DNA from: Rhizobium sp. NLR16a
GTDB lineage: Bacteria > Pseudomonadota > Alphaproteobacteria > Rhizobiales > Rhizobiaceae
DNA length: 64,000 nt
NCBI RefSeq assembly: GCF_017948245.1
Contig: NZ_CP072865.1
Coordinates: 583,501-647,500 of the forward strand
Direction: 5' to 3'
This document shows positions 63,892 to 64,000 of this stretch, piece by piece. The notes under the pieces were generated by a model, which saw only the letters and a list, made by a program, of their open reading frames with translations, was not told the origin of the DNA and did not search any database. Numbering within the stretch: the stretch's first letter is position 1; every line of letters begins with the position of its first letter. Both the position numbers and the translations under genes were made by a program.

Positions 63892-64000
63892 CATCAGCGT
63901 TATCATACCAACGCATAACCGTGCCGCCATGCTGAGGTCGCTTCTGGGCAAGCTCGACGCTCAGCGAGATGGGACCCCCGCATTCGAAATCCTGGTTGTG
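63884..64000 (+). CDS. Family 2 glycosyltransferase (partial, C-terminus beyond window)
   Basis: 39 visible residues starting at ATG 63884, which overlaps the preceding gene by 8 nt. The sequence ISVIIPTHNRAAMLRSLL followed by FEILVV is the N-terminal strand-helix-strand of GT2 enzymes. Part of the same polysaccharide operon. Confidence 0.75.
   Translation, partial: MVDISVIIPTHNRAAMLRSLLGKLDAQRDGTPAFEILVV

Noticed and set aside
1..64000. CRISPR arrays, rRNA operons and tRNA genes
   Set aside because: No regularly spaced direct repeats and no rRNA or tRNA-like cloverleaf with a CCA end or T-loop consensus was noticed on reading; a covariance-model scan was not possible.

Overview
The window reads as chromosomal or large-replicon DNA of a Rhizobium of the leguminosarum/etli type. 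This rests on GC-rich coding with strong third-position bias and on rhizobial families: LpsL-type UDP-glucuronate 4-epimerase, RkpK-type UDP-glucose dehydrogenase, a BTLCP transglutaminase-like protein, a PssD/PssE-type glycosyltransferase pair, a PraR-like XRE regulator and TfuA. No rRNA, tRNA, CRISPR array or intact insertion sequence was seen. The theme is cell-surface polysaccharide.

Layout. 0-2.2 kb: a CecR/YbhG/YbhF-type regulator and ABC efflux operon cut by the left edge. 2.4-8.7 kb: small exported proteins, lpsL, an endonuclease/exonuclease/phosphatase-family protein, and the GDP-mannose pair manC/manB. 8.9-13.2 kb: ung, a ring-cleaving dioxygenase plus esterase pair (Mhq-like), a KTSC protein and a PPP-type phosphatase. 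13.4-15.6 kb: ugd and a BTLCP protein. 15.9-22.6 kb: a Wzy-like polymerase, Wza, an unrecognised exported protein, Wzc and a membrane-anchored protein. 22.8-29.4 kb: two VCBS-repeat proteins, one with a beta-helix, beside a type I secretion ATPase and adaptor. 29.6-33.6 kb: an SGNH hydrolase, a PssE/PssD pair and an OafA-type acyltransferase. 33.8-46.5 kb: a long minus-strand operon with an ExoZ-like acyltransferase, a second Wzy-like protein, five glycosyltransferases, two pyruvyl-transferase-family proteins, a Wzx flippase, a hexapeptide acetyltransferase and a GH10 glycanase. Together 13-46 kb looks like a Wzx/Wzy/Wza/Wzc exopolysaccharide system with UDP-GlcA, UDP-GalA and GDP-Man supply, but no initiating sugar-phosphate transferase is visible.

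48.4-53.7 kb is the most unusual part: a SAM methyltransferase, a PraR-like regulator, a 614-residue BTAD/TPR regulator, a 70-residue protein with no cysteine, a YcaO cyclodehydratase-family protein and TfuA. From the PraR-like gene to tfuA the genes are closely spaced and co-directional. YcaO plus TfuA is the enzyme pair known for backbone thioamidation, so this is a candidate peptide- or protein-modification system with its own regulators and a possible substrate.

54-56.4 kb is gene-poor, with a rhizobial intergenic repeat and the remains of a serine recombinase. It leads into a second polysaccharide locus (56.4-64 kb, cut by the right edge): a GT2 enzyme, a 996-residue GT2/methyltransferase/deacetylase fusion, the ABC exporter Wzm/Wzt and further GT2 enzymes. 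This looks like the start of an ABC-dependent O-antigen cluster, and wzt carries a run of nine G near its start.
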